From NCBI RefSeq assembly GCF_038002225.1, contig NZ_JBBOCA010000001.1, forward strand, positions 6,014,001 through 6,078,000: DNA of 64,000 nt. The letters are read 5' to 3'. The first letter of the stretch is position 1, and each line of letters begins with the position of its first letter. Position numbers and translations under genes: made by a program. This document shows positions 1 to 8,181 of this stretch, piece by piece. A model generated the notes under the pieces. The model did not search any database and was not told the origin of the DNA. It saw only the letters and a list, made by a program, of their open reading frames with translations. This DNA is from Paenibacillus sp. FSL R7-0204 (GTDB lineage: Bacteria > Bacillota > Bacilli > Paenibacillales > Paenibacillaceae).

Positions 1-2003
1 ACCTCCCCGTCTGCCGTCCGCTGCTGCCACAGCCGGTTCCCGTCAGCGTTATGAACCTCTACGGAATCTGCGGCATCTATAGGAAGCAACGCATAACGCG
101 GACGGTTCCAGTTCGAGCTGTTCATCAGAGTGAATGCTTGCAGGTCCGGCTTACTGCCGCTATTAGCATCAGCTACACCGTTAATCAGAGCTAGTGAGCG
201 CGCTTCGCCTTCCGCATATTCAGCATCACTGTCCTCGTAGACCTCAGCGATCGACGAACCGGGGATGATATCATGGAACTGGTTGCGCAGCAGGATCTCC
301 CAGATCCCTGTCAGTTCAGCCGCAGGATAAGCGGTTTCAAGATTCCCCTGTCTAACACCCATCAGCGTATGCAGCCACTCGGCATCCCGCAGCAGCAGCT
401 CCAGGCGGCGGTTATATTTCTTGTTGCGGGCTTGTGAGGTGTACGTGCCCCGGTGGCATTCGAAATACAGCTCACCGTTCCAGGTGTGTACGAACGCCTC
501 CGCCTTCCCGATCCGTTCATGCAGTCCGGTGAAATACTCTCCGGCACTGCCCATCTCAATCTTCGGAATGCCGGGAAGCTTGTCGAAGCGCCGGCGAAGC
601 TCCAGCATCTCCCGCGTCGGCCCGCCGCCACCGTCACCCCAGCCATACGCAAACATCAGGTGATCGTTGATCTCCTTATCCTGATAGGAATTCCAGATCC
701 CGCGCAGCAGCCCCGCCGTCATCCGTCCGTTATAGGTGTATTCAGCTCCATCCTTCTCGGAGGTCGTGATGAAATGCGTCAGCACCTCTGAGCCGTCCAT
801 CCCCCGCCACCAGAAGGTGTCATGCGGCATCCGGTTGAACTGGTTCCAGCTGATTTTGGTCGTCATGAACGTGTCGATACCCGATTTGCGCAGAATCTGC
901 GGCAACGCCCAACTGTATCCGAAGACATCCGGCAGCCACAGGTACTTGCTCTCTACGCCGAATTGTTCACGGAGATAGCGTTTGCCCAGCATAATCTGGC
1001 GGACCAGCGACTCACCCGACGGGATATTACAATCCGACTCCAGCCACATCGCCCCTTCTGCTTCCCAGCGGCCTTCCTTCACCTTCTCCGAGATCCGCCC
1101 GAACAGCTCCGGATAATCCTGCTCCAGATAAGCGTACAACTGAGGCTGTGTCTGCAGGAACTGGTACTCCGGGAACTCCTCCATCAGCCGCAGTACGGTA
1201 GAGAAGGAACGGGCTGTCTTTTCACGGGTATGCTTCAAGCGCCACAGCCAGGCAACATCAATATGGGTATGGCCCACTGCTGTAAGCGTTACATCAAAAG
1301 TCTGCGGCATCGCCTCTATCGCCTGATTCAGACTGGCACCTGCCTGATACAGCGAAGCCGTATGCTCTGGCGAACCCGGCTCCGACCAGTCAATCAGACG
1401 AAAGGCCTCATTCAGTGCTCTTAACAGCCACTGCTTCTCCGGCTGATCTCTGCCCAGATAACGGAAGGTATCGAGCGCCGCCTTCGACATGTAGAACAGA
1501 TCATCAATGCCCTCGTCCAAATAGCCGATGAATGCTTCATTGAGCCGGTGCTCCTGAATTCTGGGCACTCCGCCGCCCTCAAGTCCCGACCACAGCCGGA
1601 AGGCCAGCTCTACCGTCTGTCCGCCCCATTCATCACCGAAGATTACCTCTCTATGGTTGTTATCTACGCCCTGATAAGGTGAGCCGTTCACGAACAGCAG
1701 CGATTCGAAGCCGGAGTTATTGAAGTCCCCTGTTTTGCCAAAATCAAACCGGCCGGCAATTTTGAAGCCTGCCTGACCAGGCGGCAGTACAATCTCCGTG
1801 CGCAGCCAGATGTAACGGTCCCGCCCGCGCCAATGCTCCTGAAGCCTGATGATGCCATCAAAGGACACTGACTTCGGGTATACACCGTTAGCCCCTTCCT
1901 CATCCTCAGCGAACGCGAACTCTGTAAGCTCCTGGACCTTAAGATATCTATACTTTTCCACTTCAGCCTGGCGTTTGATCAGTTTTTCTTCTGTGAATAA
2001 CAT
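1..2003 (-). CDS. Alpha-mannosidase, glycoside hydrolase family 38 (partial, C-terminus outside window)
   Basis: About 667 residues are visible and the reading frame is open to the window edge. GH38 enzymes are retaining, zinc-dependent alpha-mannosidases. The zinc-site signature GHTHIDVAWLWR lies near residue 243, and the nucleophile region LPDVFGYSW near residue 358. A beta-rich N-terminal domain of about 230 residues precedes the catalytic domain, as in the roughly 1000-residue bacterial members. No signal peptide is visible, so a cytoplasmic enzyme acting on imported manno-oligosaccharides is likely. The start is ATG at 2003 with AGGGAG about 8 nt upstream. It is divergent from an AraC regulator that probably controls it, and a cre-like site lies just upstream of the start. 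The family call is confident; substrate linkage cannot be read. Confidence 0.93.
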   Translation of the reverse strand, partial: MLFTEEKLIKRQAEVEKYRYLKVQELTEFAFAEDEEGANGVYPKSVSFDGIIRLQEHWRGRDRYIWLRTEIVLPPGQAGFKIAGRFDFGKTGDFNNSGFESLLFVNGSPYQGVDNNHREVIFGDEWGGQTVELAFRLWSGLEGGGVPRIQEHRLNEAFIGYLDEGIDDLFYMSKAALDTFRYLGRDQPEKQWLLRALNEAFRLIDWSEPGSPEHTASLYQAGASLNQAIEAMPQTFDVTLTAVGHTHIDVAWLWRLKHTREKTARSFSTVLRLMEEFPEYQFLQTQPQLYAYLEQDYPELFGRISEKVKEGRWEAEGAMWLESDCNIPSGESLVRQIMLGKRYLREQFGVESKYLWLPDVFGYSWALPQILRKSGIDTFMTTKISWNQFNRMPHDTFWWRGMDGSEVLTHFITTSEKDGAEYTYNGRMTAGLLRGIWNSYQDKEINDHLMFAYGWGDGGGGPTREMLELRRRFDKLPGIPKIEMGSAGEYFTGLHERIGKAEAFVHTWNGELYFECHRGTYTSQARNKKYNRRLELLLRDAEWLHTLMGVRQGNLETAYPAAELTGIWEILLRNQFHDIIPGSSIAEVYEDSDAEYAEGEARSLALINGVADANSGSKPDLQAFTLMNSSNWNRPRYALLPIDAADSVEVHNADGNRLWQQRTADGE

Positions 2004-2016
2004 CCCTATCACTCCC

Positions 2017-2030
2017 TGTATCCGCTTTCA
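2017..2030. promoter_or_regulatory. cre-like CcpA site upstream of the alpha-mannosidase
   Basis: On the minus strand the sequence is TGAAAGCGGATACA, which matches the cre consensus TGWAANCGNTNWCA at all but one defined position (A for T at position 10). It ends 14 bp before the ATG of the mannosidase, a position suited to carbon catabolite repression. The function is inferred. Confidence 0.4.
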
Positions 2031-2097
2031 TATGGTCACTATAGCAAATCTTCCACTCCAAAAACTACCCTACTCTTGCTGTTTTCTGCCCTATTCA

Positions 2098-2127
2098 TTG
2101 CATATTTTGCTTTTTTGGGCCTATAAT
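2098..2127 (+). promoter_or_regulatory. Likely sigma-A promoter of the AraC regulator
   Basis: TTGCAT at 2098-2103 and a perfect TATAAT at 2122-2127 are separated by 18 bp. The promoter faces the AraC gene that starts at 2187. Confidence 0.5.
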
Positions 2128-2186
2128 ATACAGGTGGAAACGGCTTAGACTTCTTTAGTAAAACGGCAACGGTGAGGAGAGAGGCT

Positions 2187-3098
2187 ATGCTTGACAGCGA
2201 CCTGTTATACGAACAAGGATATAGTATACGTATCAATACTCCGGCTGATCCGCTCTTTTACTATTTTGACTACGATCAGCGCTCTCACGACATCAATATG
2301 GAGTTTCAGCACGATCATGACTTTTATGAGATTCATATTCTGCTGGATTCCAGCGCTACTCATATTATTGAAGGTAATGTACATGCCCTGCAGCAATATG
2401 ATATTGTTCTGCTTGCCCCGTACCGGCTGCATATGACCCAGTATCCCGCAGGCCCGCCGCATAAACGGCTGATTATCAACTTCAATCTGCCCGGGAATAT
2501 ACCCGGATTTGAGACCGCTTACAATGCAATGCTGCAGCCGTTCTCCGAGGAGGTTCCGATCTACCGGTTCACCGGCGGACCGCGCAGTGCCGTGTTTGAG
2601 CCGCTTAATGCTATTTTCAACTGTTCCCGCAGCGCTTCACCGCTGAATCCTGTGCTGATTCACAGTCTGTTCCAGCAGTTCCTGTGCAATCTCTCCCAGC
2701 AGAGTGACAAGAATGCTTACGTGTTGGAGGAGATCGGCAATGCCATGATGCAAAAAATCTATTCAATCACCGCCCACATTCACAGCCATTACGGCAGCGA
2801 GCTGTCCCTGGATTCAATCTCTAAGGAATTCTATATCAGCCCTTATTATTTATCGCACCAGTTCAGAACCGTCACCGGCTTCACCTTGACCGAATATATC
2901 CAGATGACCCGTGTCCGCAAAGCCCAGCAGCTCCTGCTCCATACCCGGCACAAGATCTCCGACATCGCCGGACAATGCGGCTTCAACAGCTTCTCCCAGT
3001 TCAACCGCATCTTCAATAAGCAGAGCGGCATGTCCCCCTCCGCGTTCCGCAAGGCGCAGGGGTCGTCTGGCGGGGCTTCGACTTTGAGTTCGTATTGA
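2187..3098 (+). CDS. AraC family transcriptional regulator
   Basis: This is a 303-residue regulator. The N-terminal half is a cupin-like sensor with the pattern FQHDHDFYEIH near residue 37, typical of sugar-responsive AraC proteins. The C-terminal 100 residues carry the double helix-turn-helix; the second half reads ISDIAGQCGFNSFSQFNRIF and ends in the usual SPSAFR. A GTG at 2172 would add five residues, but GAGGAGAGAGG sits immediately before the ATG at 2187, so that ATG is taken as the start. It is divergently transcribed from the GH38 alpha-mannosidase, which it most likely regulates in response to a mannose-containing sugar. The ligand is unknown. Confidence 0.92.
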   Translation: MLDSDLLYEQGYSIRINTPADPLFYYFDYDQRSHDINMEFQHDHDFYEIHILLDSSATHIIEGNVHALQQYDIVLLAPYRLHMTQYPAGPPHKRLIINFNLPGNIPGFETAYNAMLQPFSEEVPIYRFTGGPRSAVFEPLNAIFNCSRSASPLNPVLIHSLFQQFLCNLSQQSDKNAYVLEEIGNAMMQKIYSITAHIHSHYGSELSLDSISKEFYISPYYLSHQFRTVTGFTLTEYIQMTRVRKAQQLLLHTRHKISDIAGQCGFNSFSQFNRIFNKQSGMSPSAFRKAQGSSGGASTLSSY

Positions 3099-3142
3099 TG
3101 GATTGAAATGTTAGGAAAATTCAAAAAAGTGTGCCGAACAAA

Positions 3143-3186
3143 AAAAGGGTTCATTATGTTATCATCTCACCATAATGAACCCTTTT
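3143..3186. terminator. Bidirectional Rho-independent terminator
   Basis: A perfect 16-bp inverted repeat (3143-3158 and 3171-3186, 12-nt loop) has an A-run on its left arm and a T-run on its right arm. It can therefore end both the AraC gene from the left and the Syd-like immunity gene from the right. Confidence 0.9.
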
Positions 3187-3208
3187 CCCAAAGAGGTCCG
3201 CAATGATA

Positions 3209-3742
3209 TTATCTTTTTAGTCGTAAACTAGTAATTAACAGCTCAATACTCTCTGAAATCACTTCAAAAGAATTTCTTTCGAAGTCTTCGAGTTTCACTG
3301 AACCATCTTCATTGTCAATCACTACGTTAAGTCCGTTGCCTTCTATCCCTAAAGGAATATTCTCAAGTTTGTTGTCGTGATTATTCTTGTATCCTTTAAG
3401 TCTGTTCGTATAAGAATCAATATCTGCTTTTTGTAGTACTGATTCTAGTTTTATATAATGTTCTTTAATAAATCCATCTAAATCGGCAAAATAATATGAA
3501 TTAAAATATTCTTTGACAGACGGATGAATGCTAATACCTAAATCCTCTTCTAGCGACTTGAAATCGTAAGAGTTCTTTTCGACTGGCTGCCATGAGATAT
3601 ACTCATCCTCGTCCACCTTTCCAATATAAATAAGAGATTCACTCTCTTCATCGAATGGTGTTTTAAATAAAAAGTCCAATCCTTCCTCAGCAACTTTTTT
3701 CCTTAATGAAAAATATTGATCCATAGCTTCTTTTATATGCAA
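3209..3742 (-). CDS. Syd-like immunity protein (SUKH superfamily) for the adjacent toxin
   Basis: This 177-residue acidic protein resembles SecY-interacting protein Syd. The segment YISWQPVEK corresponds to the conserved VYWQP motif, and LGISIHPSVKEYFNSYYFAD to the following Syd core. Syd belongs to the SUKH superfamily, whose members commonly neutralise nuclease toxins of polymorphic toxin systems. The gene begins 11 bp after the stop codon of the large toxin on the same strand, which is the classic toxin-immunity order. The start is read as TTG at 3742 because AGAGGGTG lies about 6 nt upstream; an ATG at 3724 is an alternative. Like the toxin tip, it is markedly AT-rich against the rest of the window. 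The immunity role is inferred from family and position. Confidence 0.78.
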   Translation of the reverse strand: MHIKEAMDQYFSLRKKVAEEGLDFLFKTPFDEESESLIYIGKVDEDEYISWQPVEKNSYDFKSLEEDLGISIHPSVKEYFNSYYFADLDGFIKEHYIKLESVLQKADIDSYTNRLKGYKNNHDNKLENIPLGIEGNGLNVVIDNEDGSVKLEDFERNSFEVISESIELLITSLRLKR

Positions 3743-3753
3743 ATTATCACCCT

Positions 3754-6700
3754 CTACTTATTTAAGAATTTTTCTAGCAATTCTGCAAATTGGCTATCAT
3801 TCCCCCAAATTCCTGCCTCTTTTTCGATATTGTGAATACCACCAGACCCTGGATGTAACTTTAATGGGACTGCAACAGCTTGGCCACCGCCTCCAATATG
3901 ATGGTGAATAAGAGTATCATTATTCAGTTCCTTAATATTAAACTGTGGAAAGTGTTCTCTGAACTGCTTATCATTAATTGGTGAAAACCCTAATTCAATT
4001 TTTTGTTTATTGGATTTACTCATACAATCAGGATACCTTTCAATTATCACTTTCCAGTAATATTCTTTATCTCGTAACCATCCTTCTGAATTTGTATCTT
4101 TCTTTCCCTTACCTTTATATGGCATCTCCACTATTAATTTTGGGTCAGCTGTATATTTAGCCTCGAGTTTATTTAGATCGGCATTCCGATATGTTCTAAT
4201 TGGATGGTCAATTTCACCCGTCCCCTCAACTCCACCCTCTTTTTTCTCCAGATACTGTTCAACCTCACTGATCACAGGCGCGACAGTTTCAAGATCTGAA
4301 ATTGCTAACTTGTCTCGTGGTGTTGCTTCTATCTTGGTATTATGTTCTTTTAATTGCTTGATTCGCTCATGAATTTTAGAATCTTTATTTCCAACTTTAA
4401 CCTTATCTAAATTCCCTATCCGTGTCTTAAATCCCTCTATAATTTTGGGTACGGTTCGTTTATTCTCACTAGCCATCATCACCACATGCCCGCTGCCGCG
4501 TTTCTCGACCCAGAGCTGGTGGCTTTCCTTACCGATTTTGAAGTTGATCAGCAAGCCGGCAATGGCGTTCTTGAGCTTCCCGGCACCCGCAACCGCGAGA
4601 TTCACACCCGATTTCAAAAGCTTCTTGCCGAAGGCTAACAGGCGGGTATGCACGCCTCCCTTGACAGTGCCGAGGAAGTCGCCGGTGGTTTCTTTTTTGG
4701 CAGCGCCCGCTTTTCCACTGGCCTTGGGCTCTTCTTTTTTGCCTGCTGCTCCGTTTAACCCGGACAGATTAGCCAGCAGCTTCGTGCCGTTGCCGAAGAC
4801 CTGATTGGTCTGCGACTGGGCTACATCCACCAGTCCCGTTGCTCCTTCTGTGGCTTCGTCGATCAATCCGCCTACCTTATCCACAGGTCCCTGAAGCGGC
4901 TGAAGCAGGCCTTGGACCGGGCTGGACGCTGCAATTTTGTTAATCAGCTTGTCTGCGAACGGAATATGCTGGCGGATCAGGTCAACCAGTGATTGGCCCG
5001 CCACGGCTTCAATCCCTTTGAATACGGCCTTAATCAGTGCTGACGGCGGATTGGTGATGATAAAATTCAGTACCATATCGACGCCTTTGTTAGCCAAGAC
5101 GGACATAAGCTGGGCCGGTTTTCCGAGCAGCTGCACCTTTGCTTTAATGCCGCCGGCGGCTTCGGTTACCTTCTCACGAATTCCCTTGAATAAGCCTCCA
5201 GCCGCTTCCTTCAGCTTGCCTGCCCCCTCACTCAGCGCCTCGGCAGGGTTCTTCAAAACCTCCAGACCCTGAACCATACCGGCATACACCATGCTGAACG
5301 GGTTGAACCACGACTTGCCCGAGATGTTGATCACCGGCAGAGCCTTGTTAATCGCGCCTGCTACCTTGCCGACTGTCTTTTGAAGAATTTCGAACACGCC
5401 CTGAAGAAGCTGCAGCACCTTCATCAGTCCTTTTTCCTGGCTTCCGCTTTTCGGAGCCTTGCCCCCATCCTTGTCCTTCTCTTTATCATCTCCCTGGCCC
5501 GTCTGTAGTGGCTTCAGCTCACCGAACAGCCCCTTGACCAGAAAGCCGCCCAAGCCTGCCGGGTTCAGAAACTGCTTCAGATTCTGCACCTTGAAATTCC
5601 GCAGGGTGCCCACCACAGTCATGACCGTGTTCGCCTGGCGCAGCAGCTTAGGGAGGGTAGAGGTCAGCCAAGTAGCAATCTGTACCAGTACACTTCCCCC
5701 GCCCGTAGCAAAAGCAGCCGCAACCTCCGCAGCAATCTGCGCAACCTCCAGAGCCTTGCCGAAATTTATTTTAAATTCACCGCTCAAGAACTTCCCAATT
5801 CCCGAAAATATGCCGTTAAACAGCGACTGGACACCGGCGAACAGCTTATCCACCGTCTTCCCCATGAAATCCAGCGCGGCACTGACCCCCTTCTTCAGGA
5901 GAGCAGCAGCCGTATTCACAGCTTGAACCGCCTTGTTCACCGCACGGTCGATCCAGCCGTTAATCTTCTTGGCAATGCCCGGGAAGCGGGCAAATAGGGT
6001 ATTGGCAATTCCCTTCAGCACGTTCCCGAAGCCTTTGATCGCACGGACAATCAGCTTTCGTCCAGCTTCAATCAGCCCAACAACCGCTTGCTTGGCTTTA
6101 TCGAAAATAGCTTTGACTGCCTTCCGCAGCTGGGTGAAGAGGAAGTTCATTCCTTTCTGGATGGCCTCGCCAAGCTGTTTGCCTTTTTGCTTGAGCCACT
6201 CCCAGGGATTTTTGGCCTTTTTCCTTTGTTCTCCTTCAGCTTCTCCTTCCTTTTGCTTCTCCTCTGCCTGGGTCTTCGTATTCTTGTACTCCTGCCGGGA
6301 TTCAGCTTCGGCATCGGACAGCTTGCGCTTGACCTCGCCTTCCTTTTCATCCTTGATGCCCTTGATTTCCCGGTTCTTCTCTGCCGCAGCTGAACCCGCT
6401 TCGCGGTCGAATTCCCCGCTGGTAGCCTTGATCTCTTCTTGCCACTGTGTCCGGTATCCTGAGACCTCCGCTTTAGCCGCTGCCTGCTCAGTCTGCTGCT
6501 TCCCCGAAGCTTCAGTCTTCAGCCGTTCTATCTCTGCCTTGGTATCGCCCTCTGCAGCTGTGACTCCCGCATCAAACGGCGCCTTTCCTTTGTGGTACTT
6601 CGCTTGACTATTCTCCATATAGACCTGAAGTTGAGCCGCCAGCTGCGGGTTGAGGTAGCCAGCTACATCGGGTGGAATTGAACCCGTGAGTTTCAGTTGA

Positions 6701-8025
6701 AAAGCTGGCGGCGCCACCGCACGGATCGTATGCGCCGAACGGATAATGCTCTTATCCGGCTTAGGCTGAATCCGGTTTTCTCCAAAATCCTGCCGGGTCT
6801 GCTCCAGCTCGGACGCCTGTACAGTCTGCACATGCTGCTTGGCCTCTGCCTGAAAGCTCTCTACCTGGGAAGGATCGGCTTCACCAGTGAGGCCCATCTC
6901 CGGCGGATTCGCCGCATACCTGCTTGCTTCCTCCATCATTTGCTCCGGATCTGTCTCCTCGTTGGCTTGAGGAAAGCTGTTCATTCCAGCTGACGTATCC
7001 CCGCCTTGCTTCCCGCTCTGAAGAGCAGGCAGCGTGGCGGCGGGCAGCGGAGCTGCCGTTGTACGCTTTGAAGCTTCAGCAGCTTGGCCTGGCGCGATGC
7101 CGGTTGGAGTCGGAATAGCTGGAAGTGCCTTCTCAGCCTGCTGTCTTTGCTGCCCCAGCGCTTCACCGGAGACCCCTACCGCCTGGTTGTACGCCTGAGT
7201 GATTTCAGCCGGCACAACGCTGCTTAGCTGCCCGATTATGCCGCCCGGGTTGCTGCCTTTAATATGAACCACCGGGGCTTTGGCTGTTGCCTTTCTGGCT
7301 TGCAGAGGCGAAGCAGAGGTCCGTGAACCTGCTGCTGGAGACTTCTGCCCTGGCGCAGCTGAATTGTCTGCAGACTTTTGCCCCGGCGCAGCTGGCTTGT
7401 CTGCCGGCCTACGACCTGCTGCATCTATTCTCGAAGAGGTCTTCCCTTCCGTCTTAGCTTCCGGTTTGCGTTCCGGCTTCGCACTGGAGCTCACTTTCAC
7501 CGGAGGCCCCAGTCCACCTTCTGACCGGGCATGTATAGCCGCCTCCGCTTTTACAGACTTCTCTGCCTGTACTTTGACTGCGGCAGGCTTGACCTCCGAC
7601 TTCCCTCCCCTCATGGATTCAGGCTGTGAGGTTTTCCTGGAGACATGGATGCCACGGGGCACTTCCGGGTTTTCTATGATTGGCGGGGACTTGATTTCAG
7701 CAGTCTTTTTGGAGTTTACTGCATGTATGTTGTTTTTTACAGCTTTCGCGCGGGTCTGATCAGCCTGCTCAGGCTTGGTTCGCTTGCCTTGGTCCAGCAG
7801 CATAAGCGCGCTCCGCAGGCCAATTACACCGCTGAGCAGATTGAACTCTCTGGAGCTTACAGTCTCCGGGGCTGTTCGAAGGCGATGGGCCAGCTGGTTG
7901 AGCTCAAGCGGGGTTCGCAGCGGCGGATTCAATGCCGCCTTGTCTGCGATCGGGACTTGCACTGGTCTTCTGTGGGTCACGTTCTGCGGCTCTGCCAGTT
8001 TATGCACTGCAATCTTGCTTGGCAT
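3754..8025 (-). CDS. Large modular polymorphic toxin with HNH-like nuclease tip and injection-system-cargo-like trunk
   Basis: This is a 1423-residue protein with no signal peptide. Residues 1-100 form a conserved-looking helical head. Residues 100-330 are a Pro/Ala/Lys/Ser-rich linker. Residues 430-490 contain a compact region (LNPQLAAQLQVYMENSQAKY) seen in cargo proteins of extracellular contractile injection systems. Residues 490-610 are a charged coiled coil. Residues 615-1110 are a long series of amphipathic and hydrophobic Ala/Gly/Lys helices. Near 1165-1185 is a pre-toxin motif (GKESHQLWV, then VVMMAS). The tip ends with LIHHHIGGGGQAVAVPLKLH then SGGIHN and GIWGND, which fits HNH/Endonuclease VII-type nuclease toxins. 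Composition turns from GC-rich to AT-rich near position 4470 (residue 1185), suggesting a swapped C-terminal module. The start has AGGGAG upstream. The next gene encodes a Syd-like immunity protein. Delivery by an injection system is inferred; no such genes are visible here. Confidence 0.8.
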   Translation of the reverse strand: MPSKIAVHKLAEPQNVTHRRPVQVPIADKAALNPPLRTPLELNQLAHRLRTAPETVSSREFNLLSGVIGLRSALMLLDQGKRTKPEQADQTRAKAVKNNIHAVNSKKTAEIKSPPIIENPEVPRGIHVSRKTSQPESMRGGKSEVKPAAVKVQAEKSVKAEAAIHARSEGGLGPPVKVSSSAKPERKPEAKTEGKTSSRIDAAGRRPADKPAAPGQKSADNSAAPGQKSPAAGSRTSASPLQARKATAKAPVVHIKGSNPGGIIGQLSSVVPAEITQAYNQAVGVSGEALGQQRQQAEKALPAIPTPTGIAPGQAAEASKRTTAAPLPAATLPALQSGKQGGDTSAGMNSFPQANEETDPEQMMEEASRYAANPPEMGLTGEADPSQVESFQAEAKQHVQTVQASELEQTRQDFGENRIQPKPDKSIIRSAHTIRAVAPPAFQLKLTGSIPPDVAGYLNPQLAAQLQVYMENSQAKYHKGKAPFDAGVTAAEGDTKAEIERLKTEASGKQQTEQAAAKAEVSGYRTQWQEEIKATSGEFDREAGSAAAEKNREIKGIKDEKEGEVKRKLSDAEAESRQEYKNTKTQAEEKQKEGEAEGEQRKKAKNPWEWLKQKGKQLGEAIQKGMNFLFTQLRKAVKAIFDKAKQAVVGLIEAGRKLIVRAIKGFGNVLKGIANTLFARFPGIAKKINGWIDRAVNKAVQAVNTAAALLKKGVSAALDFMGKTVDKLFAGVQSLFNGIFSGIGKFLSGEFKINFGKALEVAQIAAEVAAAFATGGGSVLVQIATWLTSTLPKLLRQANTVMTVVGTLRNFKVQNLKQFLNPAGLGGFLVKGLFGELKPLQTGQGDDKEKDKDGGKAPKSGSQEKGLMKVLQLLQGVFEILQKTVGKVAGAINKALPVINISGKSWFNPFSMVYAGMVQGLEVLKNPAEALSEGAGKLKEAAGGLFKGIREKVTEAAGGIKAKVQLLGKPAQLMSVLANKGVDMVLNFIITNPPSALIKAVFKGIEAVAGQSLVDLIRQHIPFADKLINKIAASSPVQGLLQPLQGPVDKVGGLIDEATEGATGLVDVAQSQTNQVFGNGTKLLANLSGLNGAAGKKEEPKASGKAGAAKKETTGDFLGTVKGGVHTRLLAFGKKLLKSGVNLAVAGAGKLKNAIAGLLINFKIGKESHQLWVEKRGSGHVVMMASENKRTVPKIIEGFKTRIGNLDKVKVGNKDSKIHERIKQLKEHNTKIEATPRDKLAISDLETVAPVISEVEQYLEKKEGGVEGTGEIDHPIRTYRNADLNKLEAKYTADPKLIVEMPYKGKGKKDTNSEGWLRDKEYYWKVIIERYPDCMSKSNKQKIELGFSPINDKQFREHFPQFNIKELNNDTLIHHHIGGGGQAVAVPLKLHPGSGGIHNIEKEAGIWGNDSQFAELLEKFLNK

Positions 8026-8097
8026 AGAAGGTCACTCCCTGATTATTCCGTATACAAGTAATGGTATTTTCAGGGACTGATTCACAGCCAGTTCAAC

Positions 8098-8141
8098 AAA
8101 AAAGCTTCCGGACCGCCCAAAGGGCCATCCAGAAGCTATTT
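8098..8141 (-). terminator. Rho-independent terminator of the GH3 gene
   Basis: On the minus strand, a 16-bp stem with a few mismatches (8137-8122 with 8118-8103) and a 3-nt loop is followed by a run of six T. It lies 40 bp after the GH3 stop and before the toxin gene, separating the two transcripts. Confidence 0.85.
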
Positions 8142-8181
8142 TTACATCTATACAAAGGTCCCGCAACGCAAGGCAAGATAC

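Noticed and set aside
4870..4890. TTATCCACA, a DnaA-box match
   Set aside because: A single copy inside the toxin coding sequence, with no cluster or AT-rich unwinding region; chance match.
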